Below are positions 10,961-22,572 of a stretch of 64,000 nt of DNA, one piece after another. A program made the position numbers and the translations under genes. The DNA comes from Nilaparvata lugens. Lineage: Eukaryota > Arthropoda > Insecta > Hemiptera > Delphacidae. A model generated the notes under the pieces. That model was not told the origin of the DNA. It saw only the letters and a list, made by a program, of their open reading frames with translations, and ran no database searches. Position 1 is the first letter of the stretch. Each line of letters opens with the position of its first letter. The stretch is from positions 60,221,755 through 60,285,754 of the forward strand of contig NC_052510.1 of NCBI RefSeq assembly GCF_014356525.2, given 5' to 3'.

Positions 10961-11674
10961 ATGGTTCGACCGAACAGAGGCACTCCGAGGAATGAGGTCA
11001 ATGCTCCGAAGCCAGGGCCAGCTATTTCTGGATCACTGTCTGAAGAGACCCTCCGAATTATTCGACAGCAAATCGAAGAGTCTGTCCACAGTGCTGTATC
11101 AATGGCTGTGAAATCTATTTTCGAGGAACTTCAGGCATTGAAGGAGGAGAACAAACAGCTGCACGATAGAATTCGTGAGCTGGAGGTGTCTTGTCACCTG
11201 AAGGTCGACGACCTCGAGCAATATGGGCGCCGACATTCTATACGTATTTTTGGGATCCCGGAGAGCGACAAAGAAGACACGGACCTGCTGGCGCTCGATG
11301 TCTTTAACAAGAAGCTGAACGTGCCCGTGACTCTGGCGGATGTCAACCGCTCGCATCGCGTTGGAAGGCGTCAACCACCTCAACAAGGGCAAGCGAAACC
11401 TAAGGACCGACCCATCATAGTTCGACTCTGCAGCTACCGGACCAGGAAGATGATCTTCGACGCTAAGAAGAAGCTGAAGGGTTCCGGCGTCACCATTCGC
11501 GAGGATCTGACTGCGGAGCGTCTCAAGATCCTCAACGCTGCGGCCGACCGTCATGGGCATAGGAATGTCTGGTCATCGGACGGGAGGATCAAGATCTCTA
11601 TCGGCGAGGGAGGATCCAAGAGGGTCCACACAGTCGAGAGGATGACCGACCTTCAAAAAATAAAGGTAAATTAA
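10961..11674 (+). CDS. LINE ORF1 protein, copy A (237 aa, intact)
   Basis: This is the RNA-binding ORF1 protein of the LINE, expected to coat element RNA as a multimer in the cytoplasm. Residues about 45-85 form a coiled coil (IFEELQALKEENKQLHDRI). These are followed by LEQYGRRHSIRIFGIPES near 90, the start of an RRM-like fold seen in ORF1 proteins of many LINEs, then a basic linker and a C-terminal domain containing TIREDLTAERLKILNAA and VWSSDGRIKISI. The frame is open to a TAA at 11672. Copy B lost one G within the C-terminal codons, so this copy shows the likely ancestral frame. Compared with B it has a 6-bp insertion near residue 18 (GP). Confidence 0.85.
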   Translation: MVRPNRGTPRNEVNAPKPGPAISGSLSEETLRIIRQQIEESVHSAVSMAVKSIFEELQALKEENKQLHDRIRELEVSCHLKVDDLEQYGRRHSIRIFGIPESDKEDTDLLALDVFNKKLNVPVTLADVNRSHRVGRRQPPQQGQAKPKDRPIIVRLCSYRTRKMIFDAKKKLKGSGVTIREDLTAERLKILNAAADRHGHRNVWSSDGRIKISIGEGGSKRVHTVERMTDLQKIKVN

Positions 11675-12539
11675 ATCATTTCAGGATTCGATTACTAAGG
11701 TGCCCTTCACTACAATAATAGGAAATTCGTATTAAAACATTTCACATTAGATATACCTTGGCATTTTTCATGAGCTGGCTTTCTGTTCTATAAATGAATC
11801 TTTCCACTGCTATTTATGATTATGTATGAGGCAATTATTTCAAACTAAGGAGATCCACATTTGTTAATACTGATTAATAATTTATCTTGATATTAATTCC
11901 CAAAACTACGTTCAATGCATCAACTACTATACTCCAGAGGGTACTTAGAGAATCATTATCTCTATTCTTACTAATAATTATTACATCTCTTACCAAAATT
12001 ATTTCCATAATTAATAATTTTCGAAATGCTGAATTTCAAATAAATTGGATGATTAACATACGTTATAGATATGGATGTAATCTATAGGTAAAGATAGTAA
12101 TCTCTTCTATATAAGGTGTACATAATGATATCTCCTACTGTTGCCACAGCTCGAGCAATAGAAGCAAATGTGTGAAGAATTATTGATAGAACGGAGGGGT
12201 GGGTAGTCGGACGGAGTGGGTTCATATGCTTATATAGGGGCTGTGTTTCATTTAACGTTATCTTAGACATTCATCACTAAAATATTACAGTTCTCAATTT
12301 ACTACTTTTATTGTTATTGCAACTCCCAATAGTTAATTATACTTCTATTAGAAGTATAGTAAAATACTATATAATATTTTTCACACTTCACCGTTCAATC
12401 CTATTTAAAACTCATCTAAAATAATCTAGCACTTTCTCCATCGTCTCCTCTACTTCTTATTTTTCTTTCTAATTTCTCTTCTTGATCTTATATTTATAAT
12501 GATTACTTGAATATTGTTGTTTGCGATGATGATTATTAT

Positions 12540-12690
12540 TCTCTTCTCTTCTTCTTCTTCTTCTTCTCTTCTTCTTCTCTTCTTCTTCTTCTTCGTCTTC
12601 TTCTTCTTCTTCTTCTTCTCTTCTTCTTCTTCTCTTCTTCTTCTTCTTCTTCTTCTTCTTCTTCTTTCTTCTTCTTCTTCTTCTCTCCTT
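12540..12690 (+). repeat. (TTC)n microsatellite in LINE A spacer
   Basis: About 150 bp of TTC/TC units. The matching tract in copy B (26727-26815, GAA on +) is only ~90 bp, so the array length changed after or during insertion. Both strands appear 'open' here as poly-Ser/Phe or Lys/Arg/Glu, which is an artefact. Confidence 0.95.
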
Positions 12691-13127
12691 GATTAATTCA
12701 AGATCACAATACGATGTTCTATTTCTTATTCTATAGTTCAGTTTCATAAGTTCTTCTCAATTTGTGCACATTCCTTCTTTCTCCTCTTTCTTCCCTATTA
12801 TTATCATTATTTTCCCTGTGATTTTTTTTTCACTAGCTATCCAGCATGTTCAAATGTTTATTTCTCTTTCTATATCTATTTATCTTTCTACCTTTTCTCT
12901 TTCTATCTGATTACCTTCTACTAGTATCCATATATTATATTATAATATCCATATATTTATCCATATAATATTCGATTCTTTCCCACATTAAATCATACTA
13001 TTCCTCTTCAATTTTATGCGAATATTATTCATTATCAATTGTATTATGTATCTTTTCTCAATTGATAACTTTCTTCAAAGATTTTTCGTTTTTCTGCTGG
13101 CTTTTTCTTCTCTTTTTCAGTTTTTAC

Positions 13128-13363
13128 TGGATCCCATTTCGCTCTATCTCCACCATGAACACGATCTTCCACTACTGGATTCCATCTCTCTCTATCTCCA
13201 CTTGGACTCGATTTTCCACCACTGGATTCCATCTCTCTCTGTCTCCACTTGGACTCGATCTTCCACTACTGGATTCCTTCTCGCTTACCTCCACTTGGAC
13301 CCGATTCTTCCACTACTGGATACCTACTCGCTCTATCTCCACTTGGACCAGATCTCCCACTAC
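13128..13363 (+). repeat. 47-bp minisatellite, 5 units, in LINE A spacer
   Basis: Five units begin TGGATTCC and continue with CTATCTCCACTTGGACTC, ending CCACTAC. 47 is not a multiple of three, so overlapping pseudo-peptides appear in all frames. Copy B has the same 236-bp, five-unit array at 26053-26288, so the array predates both insertions. Confidence 0.9.
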
Positions 13364-13621
13364 CAGTTCTTCCTCAATCTTCATCTTATTCACCATTAGG
13401 ATTATTCATCACCGGAACTCCACACATCTACATCTTATTGTGTTTAGTGAATTTTTTTTGAACTAGTGCTTTAAATAGTGAAGGGAGCCGAACTGTCAAG
13501 GCATGCTGAATGCACTCGAATCAAGAGACTTTTTCATTTAGGTTAAGTTTTATCAGTTTCATCCCCATTTTCCCCGTCATGTGTCGTTCTGAGGTCGGTT
13601 CACGATTGGTCTGCTGCTTCC

Positions 13622-16588
13622 ATGATGCCTCTCACTGACACGTCAGCTCGCTCGCCCTCAAGTAGGTATGATTATTTCAATAATAGTAATAATGACGCAG
13701 GTATGTTTCTAGCAAATAAGCTCCACTCTTTCAAAAAACTTTTCAAGGCTGCTCACCTTAACGTACAATCACTCAGTTGCCACATTGATGAACTCAGAGC
13801 AATCTTCCGTTTTCAGGACTTCAATATAATCGGAATTTCCGAATCATTTTTGAAGCCTAGTATTTCATCAAATTTTGTTGCATTGCCTGGATATAATCTT
13901 TTCCGGAATGATAGATTAAATAAAGCTTGTGGGGGTGTAGCAATTTATGTGAAAGAAGGTATCAAAACAAAAGTTTTAATCACATCTAAACAAGAGTATT
14001 GTTCCAGACCAGAGTTTATGCTACTTGAATTATCCTTATCTAGTACTGATAAATTACTCGTTGGTATCTGTTATCGCCCACCAAAAATAGGTCATTTCAC
14101 AGATTTCGAAAGTGCCTTGCTTTCTCTTATGCCTTGTTATAACCGTATACTAGTTATGGGGGATATGAACACCGACTTGAACATGACAAATCGTAACTTT
14201 GACTACTTTCAACTGACTACAATTTTCCAATGCCTAAACATGACTATTTTACCTCTCGATCCAACTCATCATACTAATGAATCAGACACACTCATTGACC
14301 TTCTCATTGTTAGTGATCCCAATGAGGTTGTTCAAGCAGGCCAAATCTCAGTCCCAGCTATTTCTAGACATGATTTGATCTACTGTGTACTTTCCCATAA
14401 GATACCCAAGCCAGAACAGAAAATATCACTTATAGAGACTTCAAAAACTTTGATGAAGCCGCCTTCCTGACTGATGTGGCTCAGACTCCATGGCATCAAA
14501 TTGAAGCATTACCCTCAGTTGATGACATGGTCAAGACTTTCGAGAATTGGACTTTGACTTTGTATGACAAACATGCACCTTATGTGACAAGGAGGATTAA
14601 TAGAAAACGACGAGTACCGTGGATGACTGAAGACATACTTAAGATGATGGGACGTAGAGACAAAGCACATAGAAAATTTAAAAAGACATTTGACTTGGAC
14701 AGTTTGATAGAGTATAGGAGCCTTAGAAATAGGGTTAAACAGGAATTACGGAACTCAAAGATTAGGTACTTGAATTCGTTTATGACAAACAATAGACAAG
14801 ACTCTAAATCACTTTGGCAGGGAATAAAAGAATTCGGGCTTGGCAAACAGAAATCGAATCCACAAATTGACTTACCATTGAATAATATAAATGACCATTT
14901 CGTTTCACACTCTAACCAACGCGACGAAGTTGTCATTGCTAATCACATCGATGATCTTGAAGAGCAGGTTACAAACTTAGATTTACCAATCACTGATCAA
15001 TTTCATTTCCATCCAATCTCAGAAGAAGACACTTTCAGAGCAATTCAACGTATTCATAGTAATGCTACGGGTGTAGACAAAATTCCTATTAAATTATCAA
15101 GAAGATGTTATTTGCTGTTTTACCAACCATTACATACATTTTCAACAAGTCACTTGAAGAAGGCATTTTCCCTGAAAACTGGAAGTTTGCTCTGGTTCGC
15201 CCTCTAAATAAAGTTCCATCACCCAATAAAGTTGAGGATTTTAGACCAATCAGTATTTTACCTGCATTGTCCAAAGTGCTAGAAAGACTCATTCATGCTC
15301 AAGTTGTAAAATTTCTAGACAACAATAGTAAGCTTCATAACTTTCAATCAGGCTTTAGAAAATTCCATTCAACTGAGACAGCTCTGCTTCGTGTCACTGA
15401 TGATATAAGGTTAGCTATGGACCAAAGAAAATGCACCATCCTCACCCTATTTGATTTTTCTAAAGCATTCGATACTGTTGATCATACAGTCCTTCTGAAT
15501 AAGTTGGCTATTCTTGGTTTCAGTCACAACTCGTTAGTTTGGTTTAAATCCTATCTATTAGGTAGGAAACAATGTGTATCTGTCGGTGACAAAAAGTCAA
15601 CTTGGAAAAACGTTATGCATGGAGTACCACAAGGTTCAATTTTAGGCCCTCTCCTCTTCACTTTGTATGCTAATGACCTTTCTTCCATTATCAAATTCTC
15701 CAGTTTCCATACTTATGCAGACGACCTTCAAATCTATTAAGCTGTCCCATAACAAAAATTAATGAAACAGTTGGAATAATGAATCAGGATATCAATTCGA
15801 TAGTGGAATGGACAAAGAAAAATGGCCTTAAGCTTAATCCCATCAAAACACAACCCATTATAATTGGATATTCTCGTCTTATAAACAATATTGACCTTGA
15901 ATCGATTCACAAAATTAGTGTAGACGGTAATGACATTCCTTACTGTAGCTCAGTTAAAAATTTAGGCATTATTATGAATAATACTCTTGACTGGTCAGAA
16001 CAAGTGAACAAAACTTGTAAAAAGGTATTCTCAGCCATGCATGCATTGAAGAAAATGCACGATATCCTCCCTAGAAACATTAAATTATTATTGGTTCAAT
16101 CTCTCATCTTCCCACATTTAATGTATTGTAATTCTGTTCTTAACGATATGCAAGTCACTCTGAATGATAAACTACAGCGTTGCCAAAATTATTGTCTACG
16201 TTTCGTCTACTCTCTCCAACGCCATGATCATATCACCCCAGCCCACATTGCTAGTTCAACATTAAAGCTTCCCGATCAGAGGCTTTTTCGAATAGTCAAG
16301 CTTGTTAGAGATATCTTGATATACGGTAATCCGAACTATTTTAAAGATGATTTCAAATTTGTCTCTGAAGGTAGGAGGATAGATGCTTCACATACTAGAA
16401 CCGGAGAAAGTACTTTAAGGATACCCAATCATCGAACTACTATTTTCACAAAATCCTTCTTAGTCAGTGCCTGTCGTGCATGGAATGCACTTCCTGTTTC
16501 TATCAGGTCCATCGAGAGCCGAGCGAGCTTCATCCTAACTTTAAAAAAACATCTTTTGGAACAAATGACTGAAACTGTCCGGCCCTAG
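13622..16588 (+). pseudogene. LINE ORF2 endonuclease-reverse transcriptase, copy A (frameshifted)
   Basis: The protein nicks target DNA and reverse-transcribes element RNA. The N-terminal endonuclease shows AHLNVQSL, ISESFL, YRPPKIG, GDMNTDLN and SRHDLIY. The RT shows GFRKFHSTETALLRV, LFDFSKAFDTVDH, GVPQGSILGPLLF and YADDLQIY. Relative to copy B the frame is broken by three single-T losses, near 14424, 15093 and 15737, giving three open pieces (13622-14470, 15105-15740, 15779-16588) plus an intermediate frame from 14476. All three lie in short T runs, so base-calling error is a real alternative to mutation. The C-terminus (KKHLLEQMTETVRP) is probably the correct ending, since B has one extra A there. 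Confidence 0.9.
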
Positions 16589-17596
16589 AACGATCACATG
16601 ACATCCATCCCCCACCCATCCCACAAATACAAACCTTTAAACCATGTTATAGAACGAATTGTATATATATATATATTATATAAACTCATGTTATTTCAAT
16701 TATCCACTGCATAATGCTGTTTATTACTGAAAGTCGATAACCCTGATCTACTTTCAGCCTACTTCATTTTATTTATTTGATCTTATCTACCTATATAATT
16801 ATTTTACTCTATCAATTTTCTGTTTTTTTTTCTCATACAAGTTCCTTTTCTGAACAATAGGAAGAAAATGCGCTCATAATGAATTACTGTGAAGAAGCTT
16901 ATTGATTATTCAATGACCACAATATCCAGAGGTCAGATCACATTGAAAATATTTAATTAATGAATCCCTAGATTAATAATACAAAAGTTCGTAGACTCCT
17001 TCATGAAAGGTGTAATAATTTTTCTCCAAGTGTGAAACCAAAAGTATCATAATGAAAGCCACAAATTACATTTTAAAAGCTGTGGTAAATAATAATGTAG
17101 CGTCTGGTTCGCTCGCTCAGAAATATAAATTAAATGTGGCAAGCATCCTTATCTCCGCGGGGTTTTTCGTAAAAACTTCGTTCCACAATATTTTACTGGT
17201 TCCATTAGAATGTTGTGTGAATTTGAGAGAGCGGAAATTCCGTGTATAATTTCCGTCATAAAGGTCGTTTCACTTCCCGCAAATTACTTACAGTCTGTGA
17301 AGTTCTGGTTTCTGCAAATACCACTGAATTATACTGCTTGTATTTGTTTTTCTTCCCAGAAAGAAGTTCCGATAAGAGAGCAAAATTAATTAGGTCAACT
17401 CCATGAAAAGAACTGGAATTGAAATTTGTATTCACAAATATTGAATAATGAGTTATGTAAGAGCACAGACATGAATATTACATTACAGTTCACCACTTAT
17501 CAAAACAAAATTGATGAAATTTCAAGTATTGTATTGAATGCAAGAGGTTCTATTATTAGATATCTTGATCAGGAATGAAGAAAGAACACTAGATAA

Positions 17597-17976
17597 ATTG
17601 TGAAAACTTGTTCAAAGACTATGAATAAATTTCTTCCCAAGTTGAAGAGCATCAAATTTAATCATATTATGAGAATATGATCATGGTGAGTGGCATGTCC
17701 TTTCTTCAAATAGTCTCAATTTACAAATTAGGAAAAGAAGCTGCATTTGGAGTATTGCACTCTATGGTACAGAAACCTGAACCATACCAAATTGTGAAAA
17801 TTTGCTCAAAGACTATGAATAAATTTCTTCCCAAGTAGAAGAGAATCATATTATGAGAATATGATCATTGTGAGTGGCATGTCCTTTCTTCAAATAGTCT
17901 CAATTCAAAATTAGGAAAAGATTAATGAGAAGCTGCATTTGGAGTATTGCAGTCTATGGTACAGAAACCTGAACTA
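17597..17976 (+). repeat. Tandem duplication, ~190-bp unit, within an RTE remnant
   Basis: Copies start at 17597 and 17791 (ATTGTGAAAA) and both end with 'tctatggtacagaaacctga'. The second joins directly to the RTE-like tail at 17977-18338, so the duplication involves part of the old RT-coding region. Confidence 0.85.
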
Positions 17977-18338
17977 TTGGTAAGGTAGAAGAAATAGCAC
18001 TAAATGACTTTGAAGTATGGTGTTGGAGACGGATGCTCAAGCTGAGATGGGCTGATAAAATTACTAATGAAGTATTTCAAAGGGTTGAGGAAAAGCGATC
18101 TCTTTTGCGTATTTCAAAGGACAGACGGCATTCTTGGCTTGGCAATGTATTTAGATACAACAAATTCCCGTCAAGAATACTGGAAGCTATAATAATTGGA
18201 CAAAGGGCTCGTGGAAGACCCCGGCTACAATTTCTGAAGCAAGTTACCAAAGATCTAGGGATCCAGAGCTACATCCAAATGAAGAGTACAGCTCTGGACA
18301 GAAAACGATGGAAAGCTATGTACCAATCGAATGATTGA
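17977..18338 (+). pseudogene. RTE-type LINE reverse transcriptase, C-terminal remnant
   Basis: The open part (18033-18338) encodes the C-terminal region that follows the RT domain in RTE-like proteins: MLKLRWADKITNEVFQRV, then RRHSWLGNVFRY, then RGRPRLQFLKQV, ending YQSND. Upstream codons resemble SLWYRNLNYW and VWCWRRML but need frame changes. No catalytic RT motif remains. It is more diverged than the RTE at 5.9-7.3 kb and is a different subfamily. Confidence 0.75.
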
Positions 18339-18829
18339 AGCTGAAGAAGATAAGAATATTTCAGATTCACCCTCTTCTTTTCAAAGTGGTTTTGTTAGTA
18401 CTATAATACTCTAATACTATAGGCCTACTATGAAACTAATACAGCACTCTCTTTTGGACATCAGAGTACTAGTCTATAGACTAGTATAGGAGTACTATTA
18501 GTGAGAGTTTCTATATATTTTGCTGTTGTTCAACATTGCCTCACGTTCTGTATTCGAATGCTCTGCCTACTGTGGGCGTGTCCAGTCTCGGCCAATGGCA
18601 GAGCTTGGCCTTGATGGGTCAACGAACCACGAGCGAATCATGTGACCTCATCCACAATAATTATATTCTCCTGCTCAATGTTCAAGCATTCAAATTACTA
18701 GAAATTGATAACGGTGTAACAACTGAAACTAGATGTTTCTAAAAATGTTTGTTCATGTTGGATGAGAAAATACCATCGAAATCATCAATTAATTAAGTAT
18801 GATGATGAATATAAGTATAAGTAGAATAA

Positions 18830-19628
18830 GGGCCGTTTGCACAGTCAAAGCTTGAACTGAATTTGATCAGCTGGTGGCTTAAACTCAAAATGAAACACAT
18901 TATAACAAACAAGACTTGATACGGATTTAATCCAGTTTAAAATTAGTAGTTCTGTGAACAGTAGACCTCGCGCTCAGTGAGTTACATTGTTATGTTTTCT
19001 CAAAAATTAATAAATAATTTATCAATTAAAAATGTCTAGAAAAAATCCTAAATAGAGCTTTCTGTCCTATATCATACCGTGACGTGTTGTCCCGGAATGT
19101 GAGTGTGAGCGCTGTTATCAGGTCTGGCTGCAACTGTCTACAACGTTGATGGAAAGATACATTTTCAAGATGTTCGATGTTTTTGAACGGGTAGTATTAT
19201 AGTCAACTGTCTACTAACGTTAATGGAAAGATAAATTTTCAAGATGTTCGATGTTTTTGAAAGGGGAAGTATTATAGTCCACTAGACAGCTGATTTATGA
19301 TGAATAGTCTGATTTTCACTCTAATATTGGCGTATGAAGGAGGCTCCTTTTTCCTTTTATATTATCCTTGAAATGCAAAATTTCCAAAAACCTTGTATAT
19401 ACGTCGACGCGCAATTAAAAAAGGAACATACCAGTCAAATAACATGAAAATCTATTACCGCGTTTCGCCGTAATTGCGCAACATATAAACATTTAAACAT
19501 TAAGAGAAATGCCAAACCGTCGACTTGAATCTTAGACCTCACTTCGCTCGGTCAACAATAAATACTTAAAAGGGATTTAATCCAGTTTAAAATGAAATTT
19601 AGTTTGAACTGCCACCGTGCAAACGGCC
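18830..19628. mobile_element. Palindromic element GGGCCGTTTGCAC...GTGCAAACGGCC with nested insertion
   Basis: The left end GGGCCGTTTGCACAGTCAAA matches inverted GTGCAAACGGCC at the right. Without the inserted 18944-19555 repeat it would be about 160-190 bp. Non-coding. Confidence 0.7.
18944..19555 (+). repeat. TAGTAGTTCTG...CTCGGTCAA family member nested in a MITE
   Basis: The standard family ends are present, plus an extra internal ~270-bp stretch with a ~70-bp tandem duplication ('aagatgttcgatgtttttga' twice, near 19160-19270). It is flanked by a perfect 21-bp direct repeat (18923-18943 and 19573-19593) starting GGATTTAATCCAG, consistent with a long target duplication. However, similarity extends slightly beyond it, so a pre-existing repeat is possible. 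Confidence 0.6.
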
Positions 19629-20610
19629 AATAAATGATGTACAAAATGAAATTAGCATTGCTTGAGCAAAGCACTAAGCTTGTTTGGTTGTTTCAATAAA
19701 TAAATATCTGCGACTATTTTAATTCGTTTTATGCAATATGTTTGTATTTATTAAATATCTCACCTACACTTTAACAAACATAGGAAAATGGAACACCGAA
19801 TACAAATCAGAACTTCTATATTTCCATGCTCATCTCATGATTCTCATTCAATCACAAATTCACTTGGCAAAAGTATCAATGAAATTGGAAGTGGAAGACG
19901 TTATACATAACAAATTATTGAAAAAAATACTGATTCCAATGAGGTGATCCAATATTTCAAAATCAGTGGATAGAAAAAATTATTTGACCTTGATACTTGT
20001 GTGGTTGAAATCCAATTTGCGATGGAATTAGAGCCTAAAAATTAGTACAGCTCAAACAAATTCTACTATAAACTGAAGCTAATAAATATTGGGAAGACGC
20101 ACCTCAGGAATTCTGAATCGAATTTATTCTCAGAGAGCAGACTATTCAAGTCGGTTTGGGAAGTATCCAAATTCATATTCTTCGCTCATGTTTTTTCGCT
20201 AACAGTTGCTTATCCCAACCTGAATGGAAGCGATCCTCTGAACAGATTACAAGTTTAAAAATAGCCAGGCTTGCTTACTCTAGAGCTGCACAAAGCATTT
20301 TTTACGTGAATAAGTAAAGTCGGGCGGAACTTTCCAATTTCGTAAGTCTCGGAACTCTTTACTTAGTTGGATTTCAGTTAACTCTTAACTTAATTATAGC
20401 TGGCACCCATTATAGTGTCCCCCATCAACCGGCTAGAAGTTAATTGAATTTCTAGAAATGAAACTCTATTAGAGCTGAAAGCTATGTCAATTTATACGTT
20501 GCTGGACTTGGTTTACACATTTTCTTCTTTTATTACGAATATCAATAATAATTGTGAACTTAACTCTGGAAATCCACTTTTGATCGTCTTGAAGCCGTTT
20601 GCAGATATTT

Positions 20611-20789
20611 GTTTAAACCCCGTATGAAACACATTATGATAAATGCAACCATATCTACGAGTAAACGTGGTTTAGCGTTAAACGTAGTGTTAGCATGTGG
20701 CACTTGGGGCCACATCAACGTTAACGCTAAACCACGATTACTGGTTGATATGATCGCATTCATTCTAATGTTATACATTCCGGGTTTAA
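20611..20789. mobile_element. MITE, GTTTAAACCCCG...CCGGGTTTAA palindrome
   Basis: The ~80-bp arms contain GGTTTAGCGTTAA and its reverse complement around a central CACTTGGGGCCACA. The two strands encode near-identical nonsense peptides because of the palindrome. No ORF is real here. Confidence 0.75.
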
Positions 20790-20984
20790 TCGATCAGCTG
20801 ATGTATTTCCATTTAAACTGAGATGAGCATAATATGAACCTGAATTTCGAATATGGAAATCTTTATGCATAAAGCCTGAGACAAGTGTGGGGACATGAAA
20901 TTATTACAGGAAAACCCTGTGCTTCATGATCTCAAAACAAAAACAGTCAAATAGTATCCACATCATAAATGATTTTTTGAATTG

Positions 20985-21030
20985 AATTGAAATTTTGAAA
21001 TTGAAATTGAATTGAATTGAATTGAATTGA
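20985..21030 (+). repeat. (GAATT)n short tandem repeat
   Basis: Repeated TTGAATTGAATTGAATTGA. Nothing else is recognised between 20790 and 21370. Confidence 0.8.
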
Positions 21031-21369
21031 TGTGAATATTGGATAATATAAGTAAACGCAACTATTTCATACAGAGAATTCGATTAATACCCTCTTCACT
21101 TAATACATTGCTCATGTCTCGAATCTACAAGGTAAAAACATGTTCTAGTATCCGCTGGTGATGAATAATAATTGTAAATCTTTTTGCGTGACCCCCATTG
21201 AGACGGAGCGGTCACCCATCTAATTACTGACCACGCCCTACGTTGCTGCTAAATCACAGAAATTCTACTAGAAACAAAGGAAACTGAAATAAATGTCCAG
21301 CTCCGTAGCAATACAAATTCATAGTCAATAGAATTATAATTCCTATTCATGTATTAATTTACTGCATGT

Positions 21370-22193
21370 TTTTACTTTCCTACTACCATAGGTAAGGAAA
21401 GTATTGCTTTCCAAAAAAAATTAAGGTACCCCAATTTCAAGTTTTCTATACGTTTCAAGGTCCCCTGAGTCCAAAAACATGATTTTTGGGTGTTGGTCTG
21501 TGTGTGTGTGTGTGTGTGTATGTGTGTATGTGTGTATGTGTGTATGTCTGTGAACACGATAACTCCATTCCTAATCAACCGATTGACTTGAAATTTTAAA
21601 CTTAAGGTCCTTATACCATGAGGACCCGACAATAAGAAATTCAATAAAATTCAATTCAAGATGGCGGAAAAAATGGCGGATAATTACTAAAAAACCATGT
21701 TTTTCACGATTTTCTCAAAAACGGCTCTAACGATTTTCTTTAAATTTATACCATGGATAGCTATTTATGAGCCCTATCAACTGACATGAGTCTCATTTCT
21801 GGGAAAATTGCAGGAGCTGCGTAATATTCTCGAGAAAAATGGCGGATAATTACTAAAAAACCATGTTTTTCACGGTTTTCTCGAAAACGGCTCTAACGAT
21901 TTTCTTCAAATTTATACCATGGATAGCTATTTATAAGCCCTTTCAACTGACATGAGTCTCATTTCTGGGAAAATTGCAGGAGCTCCGTAATATTTTTGAG
22001 AAAAATGGCGGATAATCACTAAAAAAACATGTTTTTCACGGTTTTCTCGAAAACGGCTGTAACGATTTTCTTCAAATTTATCAAATGGATAGCTTTCTAT
22101 CAGCTCTATCAACTGGCATGATTCTCCTCTCTGGGAAACTAATGGGGGGTCCACCCCATCCTTGAGAAATGGACTTAGTAACCTCCTTCTCGT
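21370..22193 (+). mobile_element. TTTTACTTTCC family repeat with (TG)n and three internal 170-bp repeats
   Basis: The 5' end forms a small hairpin (ACTTTCCT...AGGAAAGT). It is followed by the conserved block 'caaggtcccctgagtccaaa', (TG)n at about 21499-21545 and 'cttaaggtccttataccatg'. Three tandem units at about 21660-22130 each contain 'gatttt(c)tc(g)aaaacggctct'. Other copies: 36227-37055, 47393-48206 and 53288-54237. The 3' part is cut after 'ctcgtgcat', where a LINE tail follows. No protein detected. Confidence 0.7.
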
Positions 22194-22572
22194 GCATTGA
22201 TTGATTGATTGATTGAGTACTTTATTTATGTAGATTACAATATATACTGGCTTATACACTTATATACAATAGCTTACAATACAGCAACAATTATAGATGA
22301 ATTTACATAATATAGACTAAGAAAATAATTATTGAACTGTATATGATATGAAAAAGCAGTTTGTAATATAATAACTATAGATAATAATCATATTGTTATG
22401 CATCTACATAAATTGGCGGAGCTTTGGACATATCAATGTCCATTCTTCGGAAAGAATATTAAAAATATCCTCCCCACTAACTCTCTACCAAAACGTTAAT
22501 TTCGTTATTTAAACTAAGGATTTATTTATTAATGGAAATATTGTAAAAGTTTTAATCAATATGAATATTAAA
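22194..22572 (-). mobile_element. LINE 3' fragment (minus strand) with (CAAT)n tail
   Basis: Read on the minus strand, a short coding-like stretch (SGEDIFNILSEEW) is followed by an AT-rich 3' UTR and a tail of AATCAATCAATCAATCAA at 22194-22215. This tail style is typical of 5'-truncated LINEs. It lies directly between the TTTTACTTTCC repeat and the 3' end of LINE copy B. Confidence 0.5.

Larger units (their letters stand above)
11675..13621 (+). other. Long inter-ORF spacer of LINE copy A
   Basis: About 1.95 kb separates ORF1 from ORF2. The counterpart in copy B (25794-27660) is ~1.87 kb, so the spacer belongs to the element and is not a local insertion. It is AT-rich, with a CT-rich stretch before ORF2. 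Open frames in it (for example 13016-13466) come from repeat units and lack domains. Such a gap is large for a two-ORF LINE, and how ORF2 is translated is unclear. Confidence 0.75.
10841..16834 (+). mobile_element. Full-length LINE, CR1/L2/Jockey-type group, copy A
   Basis: A two-ORF non-LTR retrotransposon of ~5994 bp. Homology with inverted copy B (22573-28493) begins at AGTGAAATTATA (10841) and ends at the T-run/CTC near 16834. Flanks differ on both sides, so these are probably the true ends. Order: short 5' UTR, ORF1 (10961-11674), a long spacer with a TTC microsatellite and 47-bp minisatellite, ORF2 (13622-16588, three frameshifts), then ~245 bp of 3' UTR ending in a T-rich run. No convincing target duplication was found. 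It is not an LTR element: there is no integrase, protease or terminal direct repeat. Confidence 0.9.

Noticed and set aside
12469..12747. Lys/Arg/Glu-rich or Ser/Phe-rich frames around the TTC tract.
   Set aside because: Direct translations of a trinucleotide microsatellite in the LINE spacer.
13016..13466. Repetitive 127-134 codon frames before ORF2 (and mirror frames at 25941-26400).
   Set aside because: Three overlapping frames over a 47-bp minisatellite, with no domain. The unit length is not a multiple of three, so the pattern arises mechanically.
20560..20821. Similar ~70-codon frames on both strands.
   Set aside because: They mirror each other because the DNA is palindromic (a MITE). 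No protein evidence.
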